Below are positions 13,170 through 21,085 of a DNA stretch of 26,502 nucleotides, piece by piece. The notes under the pieces are model-generated. The model was not told the DNA's origin. It did no database searches and worked only from the letters and a program-made list of their open reading frames with translations. Positions within the stretch are counted from its first letter, which is position 1; each line of letters starts with the position of its first letter. Source of the stretch: JABCPE02 sp963520725 (GTDB taxonomy: Bacteria > Bacteroidota > Bacteroidia > Flavobacteriales > Weeksellaceae); contig CAUQSG010000019.1 in the NCBI GenBank assembly GCA_963520725.1, positions 1 to 26,502 of the forward strand. The letters run 5' to 3'. The position numbers were made by a program, and so were the translations under genes.

Positions 13170-15089
13170 ATGCTTTCAGTTCAGGGATTAGGATTACATC
13201 ATTCAGGGAACTATTTGTTTCAAAATGTGAATTTTACGATTAAAAGAGAAGATAAAATAGGTTTAGTCGGAAAAAACGGCGCTGGGAAATCCACGCTCTT
13301 AAAGATGCTTTCGGGCGAAATCAGTTTCTACGAAGGAAATGTGATTCCCGAGGGAAACATCACCATTGGTTTCCTTAAACAAGATTTGGATTTTGTAAAG
13401 GGAAGAACCGTTTGGGAGGAGACCATGCAGGCTTTTGAGAAGATAAACGCCATGAAAGCAGAACTGGACGAGGTTAATCATCAGCTCGCTACTCGCACAG
13501 ATTACGAGAGCCAAGCCTATCATGACCTCATCGAGAGAATGACGGAGCTAAACGACCTTCTGCACCACCATGATGCCTACAACCTAGAAGGAGATGTAGA
13601 AAAAGTACTGCTCGGGCTGGGCTTCAAGGCGGAGGATTTTAATAAAATCACTGATGAATTCTCTGGCGGCTGGCGAATGAGAATAGAATTAGCCAAACTT
13701 CTCCTTCAAAAAAATGATTTGATGCTGCTAGATGAGCCTACCAACCACCTCGATATGGAATCCATCATCTGGCTGGAAAACTTTTTGAAAGACTACCCTG
13801 GCGCTATTGTTCTCGTGAGCCACGACAAGCAGTTCATGACTGCGGTCTGCAACCGAACTTTTGACATCAATAATAAAAAAATTGACGATTATAAAGCCAA
13901 CTACACCAAATACCTTGAACTAAACAAAGAACGAAGAGAAAAACTAGAGCAGGCGAAGAAAAACCAAGATGCTGAAATCAAACAAATGGAGGACAATATC
14001 AATCGCTTCCGTGCTTCGGCTACAAAGGCAAGTTTTGCTCAATCTTTGATTAAAAAATTAGAAAAAATAGAACGAATAGAAATAGACAATGAGGATGTTT
14101 CTAAATTCAATATTCGTTTCCAGCCGAGCGTCACGCCTGGGAAAGTCATCTTCGAAGCTGAAAATTTAGGAAAAGCCTATGGTGACAAGCAGGTTTTTGA
14201 CCATGTGAATTTCTTCGTTCAAAGAGGAGAAAAAATCGCCCTTTTGGGACAAAACGGACAAGGGAAAACCACCCTCGCAAAGATACTTGCGGGCATAACC
14301 AAAGATTACACAGGGAGCTGGACACTTGGGCACAATGTGAACATTGGGTATTTTGCCCAAAACCAAGAAGAAGTCCTAGACCCTAATAAAACCGTTCTCC
14401 AAGAAGCCGAAGATGCCGCTACAGAAGAGACCCGCCCGCGCGTGAGAGACCTTCTGGGAAGCTTCCTTTTCCAGGGGGATTCCGTAAGCAAAAAGACCAA
14501 AGTGCTTTCTGGGGGAGAAAGAAACCGACTGGCGCTGTGCAAACTGCTCCTTCGCCCTTTTAATACGCTCATCATGGACGAGCCGACCAACCACTTGGAT
14601 ATCCAGTCCAAGGAAATTATCAAATTGGCGCTTCAGAACTTTGAGGGGACGCTCATCGTGATTTCTCACGACCGAGAATTCCTGCAAGGGCTCTGCGACA
14701 AAATTTTTGAATTCCGAGATGGACAGATGAAAGAATTTTTGGGTAATATTGATGAATATCTAGATTACCGCCAAAAAGAAAGCATCCGCGAAGTTTCCAT
14801 AGAAAAAGCGAAACTAAGTGAAAAGCCCGAAATAAAAGAGAAATCCGAGCCTGTAAAAACTGAACCCGCAAAAAACACTTTCATCAGTAAAGAACAGAAA
14901 AACCTGCAAAATAAACTCAAAAAAGCAGAAGAGAAAATTGCGGATTATGAAGCAGAAATCGCTAGTCTAGAAGAGATTTTCAGTAAAACTAATCCTACCG
15001 ATGAAGAACTGAAAAAATACAACCAACTGAAAGAAGAGCTGGCGGAAATTATGAAAGAATGGGAAGAAATCATGGGAAATTTGGAATAA
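13170..15089 (+). CDS. ABC-F family ATPase (ribosome-associated)
   Basis: ABC-F proteins have two fused ATPase domains and no membrane part; they act at the ribosomal E site to relieve stalling or, in some subgroups, give antibiotic resistance. The 639-residue product has the first Walker A GKNGAGKST at 34-42, the signature SGGWRMRIELAKLLL and LLDEPTNHLD. A charged interdomain linker follows (about 235-320, LELNKERREKLEQAKKNQDAEIKQMEDNINRFRASATKA...). The second domain has GQNGQGKTT, LSGGERNRLALCKLLL and MDEPTNHLD. A coiled-coil C-terminal extension (about 560-639, LQNKLKKAEEKIADYEAEI) resembles that of Uup/YheS-type members. The housekeeping-like C-terminus argues against a resistance protein, though sequence alone cannot settle it. 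Parts of the coding sequence, for example near 14430-14560, are visibly more GC-rich than the neighbours. The next gene follows after 18 nt. Confidence 0.92.
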   Translation: MLSVQGLGLHHSGNYLFQNVNFTIKREDKIGLVGKNGAGKSTLLKMLSGEISFYEGNVIPEGNITIGFLKQDLDFVKGRTVWEETMQAFEKINAMKAELDEVNHQLATRTDYESQAYHDLIERMTELNDLLHHHDAYNLEGDVEKVLLGLGFKAEDFNKITDEFSGGWRMRIELAKLLLQKNDLMLLDEPTNHLDMESIIWLENFLKDYPGAIVLVSHDKQFMTAVCNRTFDINNKKIDDYKANYTKYLELNKERREKLEQAKKNQDAEIKQMEDNINRFRASATKASFAQSLIKKLEKIERIEIDNEDVSKFNIRFQPSVTPGKVIFEAENLGKAYGDKQVFDHVNFFVQRGEKIALLGQNGQGKTTLAKILAGITKDYTGSWTLGHNVNIGYFAQNQEEVLDPNKTVLQEAEDAATEETRPRVRDLLGSFLFQGDSVSKKTKVLSGGERNRLALCKLLLRPFNTLIMDEPTNHLDIQSKEIIKLALQNFEGTLIVISHDREFLQGLCDKIFEFRDGQMKEFLGNIDEYLDYRQKESIREVSIEKAKLSEKPEIKEKSEPVKTEPAKNTFISKEQKNLQNKLKKAEEKIADYEAEIASLEEIFSKTNPTDEELKKYNQLKEELAEIMKEWEEIMGNLE

Positions 15090-15107
15090 TTTTCTAAAAA
15101 ACTTTTG

Positions 15108-15785
15108 ATGAAAAAGGCGTTTGTTTTCATTTTAAAAACCATCGGCGTTCTGCTGGGGATAGTGGTTTTGTATATTGTTTTAGGGCTTCTGCTACCTTTG
15201 ATAAAAGTTCCTGCCGAGGAAACCTCCGACCCGAAAACCATTCCTATGTATATTTATACCAATGGGATGCATACGGATTTGGTGGTTCCTATCAAAACGG
15301 AAATTATAGACTGGAGCCAGCAGATTCCTTTTGAAAACACCCTTTCCAAAAGAACTGATTTCACCTATGTGGGCATCGGCTGGGGAGACAAGGGATTTTA
15401 TCTGGACACGCCCACTTGGGCTGATTTAAAGGTTTCCACAGCGATAAAAGCCGCTTTCTGGATGAGTGAATCTGCCATGCACTGCACTTTCTACGATAAA
15501 ATGCAGGAAAATGATGACTGCAAGAAAATAATGCTGACCGAAAAGCAATACAGCGATTTGGTCAAATTCATCAAAAACCAGTTCAAACAAGATGAAAACG
15601 GAAATTTCATTTTAATAAAAACGGATGCCGTTTATGGAAAAAATGATGCCTTCTACGATGCCAAAGAAAGCTATAATTTCATGAAAACCTGTAACACTTG
15701 GGCGAATAACGGACTAAAAACCGCTGGACAAAAGGCAGCACTCTGGACGCCTTCCGATTTTGGGATTTTTTATCATTATAAATAA
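15108..15785 (+). CDS. TIGR02117/DUF2459 family membrane-anchored protein
   Basis: The 225-residue product resembles the TIGR02117 (DUF2459) family of unknown function, sometimes found near urease genes elsewhere. An N-terminal membrane anchor (about 5-36, KAFVFILKTIGVLLGIVVLYIVLGLLLPL) precedes a soluble domain with the typical blocks YTNGMHTDLVVP, VGIGWGDKGFY, a WMSESAMHCTFY segment and MKTCNTWANNGLK near the C-terminus. Conserved His, Cys and Trp in these blocks suggest a hydrolase-like pocket, but no activity has been established. ATG at 15108 is preferred to the adjacent in-frame TTG at 15105. It lies 18 nt after the ABC-F stop and is probably co-transcribed with it. Confidence 0.85.
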   Translation: MKKAFVFILKTIGVLLGIVVLYIVLGLLLPLIKVPAEETSDPKTIPMYIYTNGMHTDLVVPIKTEIIDWSQQIPFENTLSKRTDFTYVGIGWGDKGFYLDTPTWADLKVSTAIKAAFWMSESAMHCTFYDKMQENDDCKKIMLTEKQYSDLVKFIKNQFKQDENGNFILIKTDAVYGKNDAFYDAKESYNFMKTCNTWANNGLKTAGQKAALWTPSDFGIFYHYK

Positions 15786-15804
15786 AAATATAATTTTATT
15801 TTTT
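15780..15804 (+). terminator. Weak all-A/T hairpin after the TIGR02117 gene
   Basis: AAATAAAA (15780-15787) pairs with TTTTATTT (15794-15801) around a 6-nt loop and is followed by three further Ts. It overlaps the stop codon of the gene. With no G-C pairs it is a weak candidate, offered because it is the only hairpin before the next promoter. Confidence 0.3.
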
Positions 15805-15821
15805 ATCTAATCGTAAAAGAT

Positions 15822-15829
15822 TATATTTG
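15822..15829 (+). promoter_or_regulatory. -7 element of the CD225 gene
   Basis: TATATTTG matches TAnnTTTG, 26 nt before the ATG at 15856. TTTT, 3 of 4 bases of the -33 box, lies 19 nt upstream at 15799-15802. Confidence 0.55.
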
Positions 15830-15855
15830 CCGGCAATAAATACACTATAAATTAT

Positions 15856-16146
15856 ATGGAACCTACAAATTATCAAAACCCTACAGAATTTAACACGCCA
15901 CCTAAAAACTGGTTAGTAGAATCTATTTTAGTTACTTTATTTTGCTGTTTACCACTTGGAATTGCTGGAATTATCAATGCTTCTAAAGTAGAAGGATTGT
16001 TCCTAGCAGGAGACATTGCAGGAGCTAACAAGGCTGCGGCTGATGCTAAAAAATGGACAATGTATGGTCTATTTGCTGGATTAGCTGTTATTGTATTATA
16101 TTTCCTATTTATATTACTTGCTGTTATAAGTGGAATGGCATCTTAA
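15856..16146 (+). CDS. CD225/dispanin family small membrane protein
   Basis: The 96-residue product has the CD225 (dispanin) pattern: a short N-terminal tail ending in TPPKNWLVESILVTLFCCLPLGIAGIINA, where the first hydrophobic helix carries the CCLPLG turn. The loop ASKVEGLFLAGDIAGANKAAADAKKW follows, then a second membrane helix (MYGLFAGLAVIVLYFLFILLAVI). Animal members (IFITM proteins) restrict virus entry; bacterial members are common but have no established role. It has its own promoter. Its last 17 nt overlap the start of a DUF2752 gene, and the two families are frequently adjacent or fused in Bacteroidota, so the products may act together in the membrane (inference). Confidence 0.88.
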   Translation: MEPTNYQNPTEFNTPPKNWLVESILVTLFCCLPLGIAGIINASKVEGLFLAGDIAGANKAAADAKKWTMYGLFAGLAVIVLYFLFILLAVISGMAS

Positions 16147-16522
16147 AACTATTACTAAATGGATTGTAGGTCTTTTGTTTATTTTTATACTTATTTTAGT
16201 ATACAAGACCTACAACCCATTAGATAGTGTATTTTTCCCAAAATGCCCATTCAAGGTGGCTACTGGGTATGATTGTGCAGGGTGTGGCTCACAGAGAGCT
16301 GTCCATCATTTATTAAACCTAAATATTGGCGAGGCTTTCAGAGAAAATATGCTTCTGGTAGTGTCTATTCCTTACATCATCACTGGATTTTTATTTAATA
16401 TCTATAAAGACAAACAAAATCCTATTTTCCTAAAATGGCGAAGAAGACTCTTTGGTCTTCATGCCACTTACATTGTTTTATTTATTGTTGTTTCTTTTTG
16501 GATTCTTAGAAATATTCTCTAA
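16130..16522 (+). CDS. DUF2752 family membrane protein
   Basis: The 130-residue product carries the DUF2752 signature FPKCPFKVATGYDCAGCGSQRAVHHLLNLNIGEAFREN (about 36-72). Its conserved CP, CxGCGxxR and H residues look like a small metal or redox site at the membrane surface. Hydrophobic helices flank it at about 12-26, 74-92 and 110-127. Function is unknown. The only plausible start is GTG at 16130, which overlaps the CD225 gene by 17 nt in another frame; no in-frame ATG precedes the signature. Such overlap suggests translational coupling to the CD225 gene. It ends 3 nt from the end of the convergent DUF4476 gene, and no strong terminator lies between them. Confidence 0.83.
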   Translation: MEWHLKTITKWIVGLLFIFILILVYKTYNPLDSVFFPKCPFKVATGYDCAGCGSQRAVHHLLNLNIGEAFRENMLLVVSIPYIITGFLFNIYKDKQNPIFLKWRRRLFGLHATYIVLFIVVSFWILRNIL

Positions 16523-16525
16523 ACT

Positions 16526-17263
16526 TTATCTTTTTAGAATATATTCTCTCAGTTTTTCTTTGGTTGAACTATAAGTCATAGCATCCACCACTTTATAATA
16601 ATTTTCTTGGTCTACGCAGTTGTCATAAGCTGTTTTTGCCAACTCTAAACGATTATCATCAAAGGAAAGCGCTTTCACCATTTGGACTATCTGCTGAGTG
16701 GTAAAATTCATTCCTTTTTGTGCGACATAGAAAGTTTCCATTTTATCTTTATCAAAAGACTTTCCTACATAACTTCTATAAAACTGTCCAAATTCCTCAT
16801 TGCTCATCATTGGTTTATACCCACCGATATTTGGAAAAACTTGGATGCCATTGTCTTCAATATTTTCTTCACCAAAAAGATAAAGGTCATAGCCGTCAAA
16901 ATCTAACATCAACCTAGTATTTTCCCTCAATTCCACCTGTGTCCTATACACCAAGATATTTCCTTTTTCATAGATTGACAACATCTGTATTCCTCTATTC
17001 AAATCAAAGAAGCGATACCTTCCTGTGGAATTTTCCATCATCTGCCCTCCTACTTCTACGCGAAATCGCCCTTCAGCGAAAACCCTAAGCCACAGCTGCG
17101 GCTGTCTGCCATCTCCATACATATTTCTATTACGGAAAATACCTCTATCAGTGGGATTTCTCCTACTTATATTTACTTCGTTTCTAAATTTCGTTACCCT
17201 AATATCTTGTGCATAAACAACCGAACATAAACCTAAAAAGGCTAATAATAAATATTTTTTCAT
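16526..17263 (-). CDS. Exported DUF4476 domain protein
   Basis: The 245-residue product has a signal peptide (MKKYLLLAFLGLCSVVYA, cleaved near residue 18). A first part (about 50-125) has the beta-strand pattern of a sandwich domain (LWLRVFAEGRFRVEVGG, GIQMLSIYEKGNILVYRTQVEL). The C-terminal 90 residues match the DUF4476 style: MSNEEFGQFYRSYVGKSFDKDKMETFYVAQKG, FTTQQIVQMVKALSFDDNRLELAK and a final VDAMTYSSTKEKLREYI. Such proteins are exported and common in Bacteroidota but have no known role. The all-helical C-terminal domain may be a protein-interaction module (inference). Only imperfect promoter-like sequences (CAAATTTG, CATTTTTG) lie upstream. It stands alone between two convergent or divergent neighbours. 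Confidence 0.83.
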   Translation of the reverse strand: MKKYLLLAFLGLCSVVYAQDIRVTKFRNEVNISRRNPTDRGIFRNRNMYGDGRQPQLWLRVFAEGRFRVEVGGQMMENSTGRYRFFDLNRGIQMLSIYEKGNILVYRTQVELRENTRLMLDFDGYDLYLFGEENIEDNGIQVFPNIGGYKPMMSNEEFGQFYRSYVGKSFDKDKMETFYVAQKGMNFTTQQIVQMVKALSFDDNRLELAKTAYDNCVDQENYYKVVDAMTYSSTKEKLREYILKR

Positions 17264-17359
17264 TTCATCAAATTTGTTTTCAAAAATGAAAATTTAATGC
17301 CAAAAATTTCTGGCACTTTCATTTCATTATGTGATTTTTATCATTAAAAATAAAAAATG

Positions 17360-17367
17360 TATCTTTG
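17360..17367 (+). promoter_or_regulatory. -7 element of the DEAD-box helicase gene
   Basis: TATCTTTG matches TAnnTTTG and lies 20 nt before ATG 17388. The upstream in-frame start at 17331 would precede this promoter, so 17388 is preferred. Confidence 0.6.
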
Positions 17368-17387
17368 CCGAAATTTTAAAAAACTTA

Positions 17388-19055
17388 ATGAATTTATTTA
17401 GCGAGTCCAATTTAAGTCCTGAAATCATCAAGGCAGTTGGCGAATTGGGCTATGAAAGCCCTACGGAGATCCAAAAACAGACCATTCCTTTCATTTTATC
17501 GGACATCAGAGACCTTATTGCTCTGGCACAGACAGGAACGGGGAAAACAGCGGCGTTTTCTTTACCTATTTTGGATATGATAGATGATACCAGCCGTAAA
17601 ATACAGCTTTTGGTATTGGCCCCAACGAGGGAATTGGCGTTACAAATTGCCAAAGACATTAAAAACTACACCAAATATTTGCCGAATGTGAAAACTACAG
17701 CAGTATATGGTGGAAGCAGCATCACAGACCAAATCCGAAATTTGAGAGAAAAACCTCAAATCATCGTGGGAACACCTGGGAGGGTTATTGATTTAATCAA
17801 CAGAAAAGCTTTGGACTTCTCTCAAATCCATTGGCTAGTGCTGGATGAAGCGGATGAAATGCTGTCTATGGGCTTCAAGGATGATTTAGAAACTATACTT
17901 TCTGAAACTCCTGAAACCAAGCAAACACTACTATTTTCGGCTACGATGAATAAGGAAGTGGAGAGAATTTCTAAAAATTATCTTACCAATCCTCATCGTA
18001 TTTCAGTAGGCTCTATCAACGCGGTTAAGAAAAACATAAAACACGAATATTATGTAGTAAACTACCGTCAGAAAAAAGAAGCCCTAAAAAGGCTGATAGA
18101 TGCGAATCCAAATCAGTATTCTATCATTTTCTGCCGAACTAAAATGGAAACTCAGGATGTTGCTGATTTCCTAATGCAGAATGGCTACGCTGCTGATGCT
18201 CTTCATGGCGACCTCTCACAAGCGCAGAGAGACACGGTAATGAAGAAATTCAGACTGAAAAACATTGATATTCTGGTTGCTACGGATGTTGCTGCCAGAG
18301 GGCTTGATGTGAACAGCCTTACCCATGTAATCCACTACTCGCTTCCTGACGACCCAGAAGTTTTCGTACACAGAAGCGGACGAACAGGGCGTGCTGGGAA
18401 AGATGGCATCTCTATGGCTCTGATAAAACCAGAGGAAACCAGAAAGTTAAGCCAAATCAAAGGTCAAACTAAAATAGAAATTGTCGAAAAACAAATTCCA
18501 AAAGGAGAAGACATCATAAAAGCCCAAGTAGCGGGAGTTTTCGAGCAGCTTTTCACGGAACACGAGGATTTCTTTGACTTTGATGACAGCCTTATCCCAG
18601 ACCTTTCTAATTTCTCTAAAGAAGAATTGGTACACCAATTACTTCAATTCCAGCTGAAAGACTTGGCTCTTTATTATCAAAACAATAATGATTTGACAGC
18701 TCAAAAACTAAAAGCAGAATCTGAAACCAGAGAAACCAGAGAAAGCAGAAGAGACAGACGAGGAAAAGACCGAGATAGAGATAAAGGCAGCAGAAAGTCT
18801 AGAAAAAATAATGAAAACATGGTGAGATTTTTCTTTAATTTAGGAAAAAGAGACAAATTAAAGAAAACTGATGTTCTGGACATCATCAACCAAGCTACCA
18901 AAAAATCTAAAAAACGAGCTGATATCGGAGATATAGAAGTTTTAGAAAAGTTTTCTTTCTTTGAGGTGGAAAAATCTTTTGAGAAAGATATCCTCAATAA
19001 CATTGCCGCGATGAAATTCAAAGGAAAAGAAATGCGTGCAGAAGTAGCGAACTAA
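17388..19055 (+). CDS. DEAD-box RNA helicase with DbpA-type RNA-binding domain
   Basis: This ATP-dependent RNA helicase belongs to the DeaD/CsdA/DbpA branch and should act in ribosome assembly and RNA remodelling in the cytoplasm. The 555-residue product has all core motifs: a Q motif (GYESPTEIQ, 21-29), motif I AQTGTGKT (47-54), Ia PTRELALQ (79-86), Ib TPGR, II DEAD (153-156), III SAT (184-186), and in the second RecA domain TDVAARGLDV and HRSGRTGRAG. A highly charged linker follows (about 450-477, ETRESRRDRRGKDRDRDKG). The last 78 residues begin MVRFFFNLGKRDKL and match the DbpA RNA-binding domain, an RRM-like fold that in E. coli DbpA recognises hairpin 92 of 23S rRNA. Target specificity here is not certain. 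It has its own promoter and a strong terminator. Confidence 0.94.
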   Translation: MNLFSESNLSPEIIKAVGELGYESPTEIQKQTIPFILSDIRDLIALAQTGTGKTAAFSLPILDMIDDTSRKIQLLVLAPTRELALQIAKDIKNYTKYLPNVKTTAVYGGSSITDQIRNLREKPQIIVGTPGRVIDLINRKALDFSQIHWLVLDEADEMLSMGFKDDLETILSETPETKQTLLFSATMNKEVERISKNYLTNPHRISVGSINAVKKNIKHEYYVVNYRQKKEALKRLIDANPNQYSIIFCRTKMETQDVADFLMQNGYAADALHGDLSQAQRDTVMKKFRLKNIDILVATDVAARGLDVNSLTHVIHYSLPDDPEVFVHRSGRTGRAGKDGISMALIKPEETRKLSQIKGQTKIEIVEKQIPKGEDIIKAQVAGVFEQLFTEHEDFFDFDDSLIPDLSNFSKEELVHQLLQFQLKDLALYYQNNNDLTAQKLKAESETRETRESRRDRRGKDRDRDKGSRKSRKNNENMVRFFFNLGKRDKLKKTDVLDIINQATKKSKKRADIGDIEVLEKFSFFEVEKSFEKDILNNIAAMKFKGKEMRAEVAN

Positions 19056-19062
19056 ATAATTC

Positions 19063-19104
19063 CCTATAAATGTATTTTAGATTAGTGCATTTATAGGTTT
19101 TTTT
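19063..19104 (+). terminator. Rho-independent terminator of the helicase gene
   Basis: CCTATAAATG (19063-19072) pairs perfectly with CATTTATAGG (19088-19097), with a 15-nt loop and seven Ts after it (19098-19104). It begins 8 nt after the helicase stop codon. Confidence 0.8.
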
Positions 19105-19106
19105 AT

Positions 19107-19136
19107 TTTGTAAAAGTAAAATTAAGTTTATATTTG
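19107..19136 (+). promoter_or_regulatory. Promoter of the DUF47-PiT operon
   Basis: TTTG (19107-19110), 18 nt, then TATATTTG (19129-19136). It follows the helicase terminator directly and ends 28 nt before the start codon. No Pho-box-like direct repeat was recognised. Confidence 0.7.
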
Positions 19137-19164
19137 TAACCGAAAAATTTATACATTAGAACTC

Positions 19165-19803
19165 ATGGGAATTGGCAATATTTTTAAGGCATTTCAACCG
19201 AAAGACACAGTTTTTTTCACTTTATTCGAAAAAGTGGCAGCTAATCTAGTAGAAATGTCTGAGTATTTTCATAATGGAATTCAGAATTTTGATGCAAATG
19301 ATGAATCTTTCTTAAAGAAAATTCACGATTTTGAACATCAAAATGATGATCTTACGCACCAAATTTACATGGAGCTGGGTAAGAATTTCATCACTCCTTT
19401 TGATAGAGAAGATATACAGTCTTTGGCAACATCTCTGGATGATGTAGCGGACTATATCTACGCTTCTACTAGATATATTTTTCTATTCAAAAGTCCTGAA
19501 ACAAAGGCTTACCAAGAGTTTTCTCTTCTTATCCAAAAGGCATGTATAGAGATTCAGAATGCTATCATCAACCTTAAAGATTTTAAAGATTTGGAGGCTG
19601 TGAAAGAATCATGCATCAAAATCAATAGTATAGAAAACATTGCTGATGATGTGCAGAGTTCGGCTCTTATTAAGCTATTCGAGACCAATGACCCTATTAC
19701 CATCATCAAAGTACAGCAGGTGCTAAACTACCTAGAAGAGGTAACTGACAAGGCGGAAGAAGTAGCTGGTGTAATGAGCAGCATCATCATCAAATACGCT
19801 TAA
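19165..19803 (+). CDS. DUF47 (PhoU-like) phosphate transport accessory protein
   Basis: The 212-residue all-helical product belongs to the DUF47/PhoU-like family that pairs with PiT transporters and is thought to modulate them. Recognisable segments are FFTLFEKVAANLVEMSEYFHN at about 17-37, HDFEHQNDDLTHQIYMELGKNFITPFDREDIQSLATSLDDVADYI (about 51-95) and INSIENIADDVQ near 150. The E/DxxxD residues in the middle segment correspond to the metal-cluster ligands of PhoU-fold proteins. It has no signal peptide and should be cytoplasmic, at the inner face of the membrane. It is followed after 27 nt by the PiT gene with no promoter between, so the two form an operon. Confidence 0.92.
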   Translation: MGIGNIFKAFQPKDTVFFTLFEKVAANLVEMSEYFHNGIQNFDANDESFLKKIHDFEHQNDDLTHQIYMELGKNFITPFDREDIQSLATSLDDVADYIYASTRYIFLFKSPETKAYQEFSLLIQKACIEIQNAIINLKDFKDLEAVKESCIKINSIENIADDVQSSALIKLFETNDPITIIKVQQVLNYLEEVTDKAEEVAGVMSSIIIKYA

Positions 19804-19830
19804 TTTCTAACTCTAACTAAAAAATAAAGT

Positions 19831-20973
19831 ATGGAACTTCCTGTACTTCTCATAGCAATCATTGGACTAGCCCTTGTTTTTGACTACATCAATGGGTTTC
19901 ACGATGCGGCTAACTCCATTGCTACTATTGTTTCTACAAAGGTTCTCACGCCTTTTCAAGCAGTTTTGTGGGCGGCATTTTGGAATTTTGCAGCTTTCTT
20001 CATTGCGGCTTATATCACGCAGTCTTTTAACATTGGGAATACCATTGCTAAAACTGTGAGTGAAGATTTTATCAACCTTGAAGTTATTGTCTCTGGACTT
20101 ATCGCGGCTATTGCGTGGAATTTATTGACTTGGTGGCTTGGTATTCCATCCTCTTCGTCACATACGCTTATTGGTGGGTTCCTTGGAGCAGCGCTGATGC
20201 ATGCTCTTCATGAGAATTATGTTGAACTTAGAGATTTAAATAACAATTTTGATTTCAAAGCTTCATCTTTTGAACTTATAAAATTATCCTTTGAAAAGTT
20301 ACTCACACAAGATGTAGTAAAGTATGACAAAGTCATCCCAATATTCTTATTTATTTTCCTAGCACCTTTCATAGGGATGTTTGTTTCTGTGATTATCACG
20401 CTTATCATCGTAAATATTTGCAAAAAATCAAACCCTCATAAAGCTGAAACAGCATTCAAAAGATTACAGCTGGTTTCTTCTGCCCTATTCAGTCTAGGAC
20501 ACGGGCTGAATGATGCTCAGAAAATCATGGGAATCATCGGTGCAGCGGTTATTTATCACTATGTAAGTATAGGAGACCCTGACTACATCAATGCTCCTGA
20601 TAGATTTAAATACTTTACTGAACATTTCATGTGGGTTCCTTTGGCAGCGCATATTGCTATCGGTTTAGGAACCATGAGCGGAGGATGGAAAATCGTAAAA
20701 ACGATGGGAACTAAAATCACGAAAGTAACCTCATTAGAAGGGGTAAGCGCAGAATCTGCTGGTGCTGTGACTCTTTTCATTACTGACCATCTAGGAGTTC
20801 CTGTTTCTACTACCCACACTATCACGGGCTCCATCATAGGTGTTGGTCTTACTAAAAGGATTTCTGCCGTAAGATGGGGTATTACTGTAAGTCTTCTATG
20901 GGCTTGGGTTCTGACAATTCCTATCAGTGCGATAGTAGCTGGAATTACCTACATCATCGTAAATATGTTCTAA
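19831..20973 (+). CDS. pit: PiT family inorganic phosphate transporter
   Basis: PiT proteins import metal-phosphate complexes with protons across the inner membrane at low affinity. The 380-residue product has the duplicated signature of the family: FDYINGFHDAANSIAT at about 18-32, with SSSSHTLIGG at about 108-117, and in the second half GHGLNDAQKIMGI (about 228-240) with VSTTHTITGSIIG (about 328-340). Ten or so membrane helices are visible. A central, more polar loop (about 132-175, ENYVELRDLNNNFDFKASSFELIKLSFEKLL) separates the halves. It is the second gene of the operon with the DUF47 protein and is followed by a strong terminator. Confidence 0.95.
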   Translation: MELPVLLIAIIGLALVFDYINGFHDAANSIATIVSTKVLTPFQAVLWAAFWNFAAFFIAAYITQSFNIGNTIAKTVSEDFINLEVIVSGLIAAIAWNLLTWWLGIPSSSSHTLIGGFLGAALMHALHENYVELRDLNNNFDFKASSFELIKLSFEKLLTQDVVKYDKVIPIFLFIFLAPFIGMFVSVIITLIIVNICKKSNPHKAETAFKRLQLVSSALFSLGHGLNDAQKIMGIIGAAVIYHYVSIGDPDYINAPDRFKYFTEHFMWVPLAAHIAIGLGTMSGGWKIVKTMGTKITKVTSLEGVSAESAGAVTLFITDHLGVPVSTTHTITGSIIGVGLTKRISAVRWGITVSLLWAWVLTIPISAIVAGITYIIVNMF

Positions 20974-21003
20974 AAATTTTCCCAAAAGATAAAAGAATTA
21001 AAC

Positions 21004-21037
21004 CACCAATTTTTCTGATAAATTGGTGTTTTTTTTT
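21004..21037 (+). terminator. Rho-independent terminator of the DUF47-PiT operon
   Basis: CACCAATTT (21004-21012) pairs with AAATTGGTG (21020-21028) around a 7-nt loop, followed by nine Ts (21029-21037). It lies 30 nt after the PiT stop codon. The end of the T-run also supplies the -33 TTTG of the next promoter. Confidence 0.88.
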
Positions 21038-21068
21038 GGCTTATTTTCATTTTAAAAATTTAAATTTG
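21035..21068 (+). promoter_or_regulatory. Promoter of the polyprenyl synthase gene
   Basis: TAAATTTG (21061-21068) matches the -7 element and lies 17 nt before the ATG. TTTG at 21035-21038 lies 22 nt upstream, somewhat longer than the usual 19. Confidence 0.6.
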
Positions 21069-21085
21069 CTGAAAACAATTTCATC

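Noticed and set aside
16512..16542. Inverted repeat ATATTCT/AGAATAT at the DUF2752/DUF4476 junction
   Set aside because: The stem is 7 bp, nearly all A-T, with a 17-nt loop; too weak to call as a bidirectional terminator.
17331..17387. Nineteen extra N-terminal residues on the DEAD-box helicase
   Set aside because: The extension spans the promoter (17360-17367) and is Lys/Ile-rich, unlike the family. ATG 17388 begins the usual helicase N-terminus.
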